In this document: piece after piece, positions 31,410-32,067 of the stretch
Numbering within the stretch: the stretch's first letter is position 1
Layout: each line of letters begins with the position of its first letter
Source: JAYFRC01 sp034926415
GTDB lineage: Bacteria; Bacillota; Clostridia; Oscillospirales; Oscillospiraceae
Length of the DNA stretch: 32,067 nt
Reading direction: 5' to 3'
Assembly (NCBI GenBank): GCA_034926415.1
Contig: JAYFRC010000088.1
Span: 1-32,067 of the forward strand
The notes under the pieces: generated by a model
What the model was told of the DNA's origin: nothing
What the model saw: the letters and a program-made list of their open reading frames with translations, nothing else
The model's database searches: none
Position numbers and translations under genes: made by a program

Positions 31410-32067
31410 ATGGTAGACAGACGCGCCGCGAAGGCAGCCGCGAAGGAGACCATGCGTACGGCCAGGGCCAATCCCCTGCTGGTTTCCCTGCTGTTCCTCG
31501 TAATCGTATATATACTGAACTCGGTCGAGGCGTTTATTCAGGACGATCCCTCGTCGCTGCTCGGAGTATACGGCTTTATCAATGACTCCGTTCAAACCGC
31601 GGTAGGCACCGTGGCTTCGCCTGCCGGTGTTTTTGCAAACATACTTATTGTTCTTATCTCCATCATTCTCGAAATCGGCTTCACCATATATTGCCTCGGC
31701 ATCGCCCACGGCCGCGAAATGCCCGTGACTTCCCTGTTTGACGGCTTCTCGCTTGTCGGACGGATAATAGCGCTGACGATAATACAGTATGTTTTTATTT
31801 TTCTCTGGACCTGCCTGCTAATCGTTCCCGGAATCGTAGCATCTTACCGCTACCGCTTCTCCTACTATAACCTCATCGAATACGGCGTCGGCCCCATGGA
31901 GGCAATACGCATGAGCAAGATGCAGACGATGGGCTTCAAGATGCCGATGTTCAAGCTCGACCTCTCGTTTATCGGCTGGGTAATACTCTCCGCGCTGACC
32001 CTCAATATCCTTTCGATATGGTTGATGCCCTACTACACGCTTACCAACATCAACTATTACTTCACCG
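31410..32067 (+). CDS. DUF975-family integral membrane protein, partial
   Basis: The reading frame stays open from the ATG to the window edge (219 codons). It begins with a short basic Ala/Arg-rich segment (RRAAKAAAKETMRTARAN), then a hydrophobic helix at about 23-38, further helices around 68-90 and 113-133, and the family-like LLIVPGIVASYRYRFSYYNL segment and later MSKMQTMGFK. Poly-helix proteins of this type are common in Clostridia and their function is not settled. An AAAGGAG site precedes the ATG. The C-terminus is missing. Confidence 0.8.
   Translation, partial: MVDRRAAKAAAKETMRTARANPLLVSLLFLVIVYILNSVEAFIQDDPSSLLGVYGFINDSVQTAVGTVASPAGVFANILIVLISIILEIGFTIYCLGIAHGREMPVTSLFDGFSLVGRIIALTIIQYVFIFLWTCLLIVPGIVASYRYRFSYYNLIEYGVGPMEAIRMSKMQTMGFKMPMFKLDLSFIGWVILSALTLNILSIWLMPYYTLTNINYYFT

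Noticed and set aside
1..32067. Mobile elements, prophage, CRISPR arrays, tRNA or rRNA genes
   Set aside because: No transposase, integrase, regular spaced repeats or tRNA-like folds were seen; the window is continuous housekeeping and metabolic genes.

Overview
The window looks like a chromosomal segment of a GC-rich anaerobic member of the Bacillota, class Clostridia, probably near the Oscillospirales. The evidence is the gram-positive style S10-spc-alpha ribosomal cluster, with a zinc-type S14 and a KOW/L14e-like gene between map and infA. It also has a clostridial-order rnfCDGEAB cluster, strong AGGAGG-type ribosome binding sites and several TTG/GTG starts. The genus is inferred only loosely. 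There is no sign of phage, transposon, CRISPR, tRNA or rRNA.

Region 1 (1-16562, minus strand) is one compact transcription unit of 32 genes. From its promoter at 16534-16562 it runs rpsJ-rplCDWB-rpsS-rplV-rpsC-rplP-rpmC-rpsQ, then rplNXE-rpsNH-rplFR-rpsE-rpmD-rplO-secY-adk-map-KOW gene-infA-rpmJ, then rpsMKD-rpoA-rplQ. It ends in a strong hairpin terminator at the left edge. Many junctions are TAATG or ATGA overlaps. Non-coding structure stands out in four places: a leader of about 280 nt before rpsJ, a 143-nt rpsJ-rplC spacer, an unusually long 214-nt rpsN-rpsH spacer with four hairpins, and a possible three-way-junction RNA between rplQ and the terminator. S3 and L3 carry repetitive C-terminal tails.

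Region 2 (16624-22868, minus strand) holds a membrane-anchored XRE-family regulator with its own promoter, then the six-gene rnfCDGEAB operon. That operon encodes the Rnf complex, a ferredoxin:NAD+ oxidoreductase that pumps ions. It has its own promoter, a hairpin in the leader and a strong terminator.

Region 3 (22972-31209) carries branched-chain amino acid synthesis in two plus-strand units: ilvB-ilvN-ilvC, divergent from rnf, and ilvD. Together they encode acetolactate synthase, ketol-acid reductoisomerase and dihydroxy-acid dehydratase, which is the common path to valine, isoleucine and the leucine precursor. Between the two units, on the minus strand, are a two-gene K+ uptake system (ktrB/trkH-like and ktrA/trkA-like) and a GntR/FCD regulator. 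The regulator is divergent from ilvD and shares with it a spacer containing a likely operator.

Region 4 (31350-end) is the start of a DUF975-type membrane protein cut off by the window edge. Most of the window is housekeeping. I found no convincing new multi-gene system; the parts most worth a second look are the structured non-coding segments and the GntR-ilvD switch.
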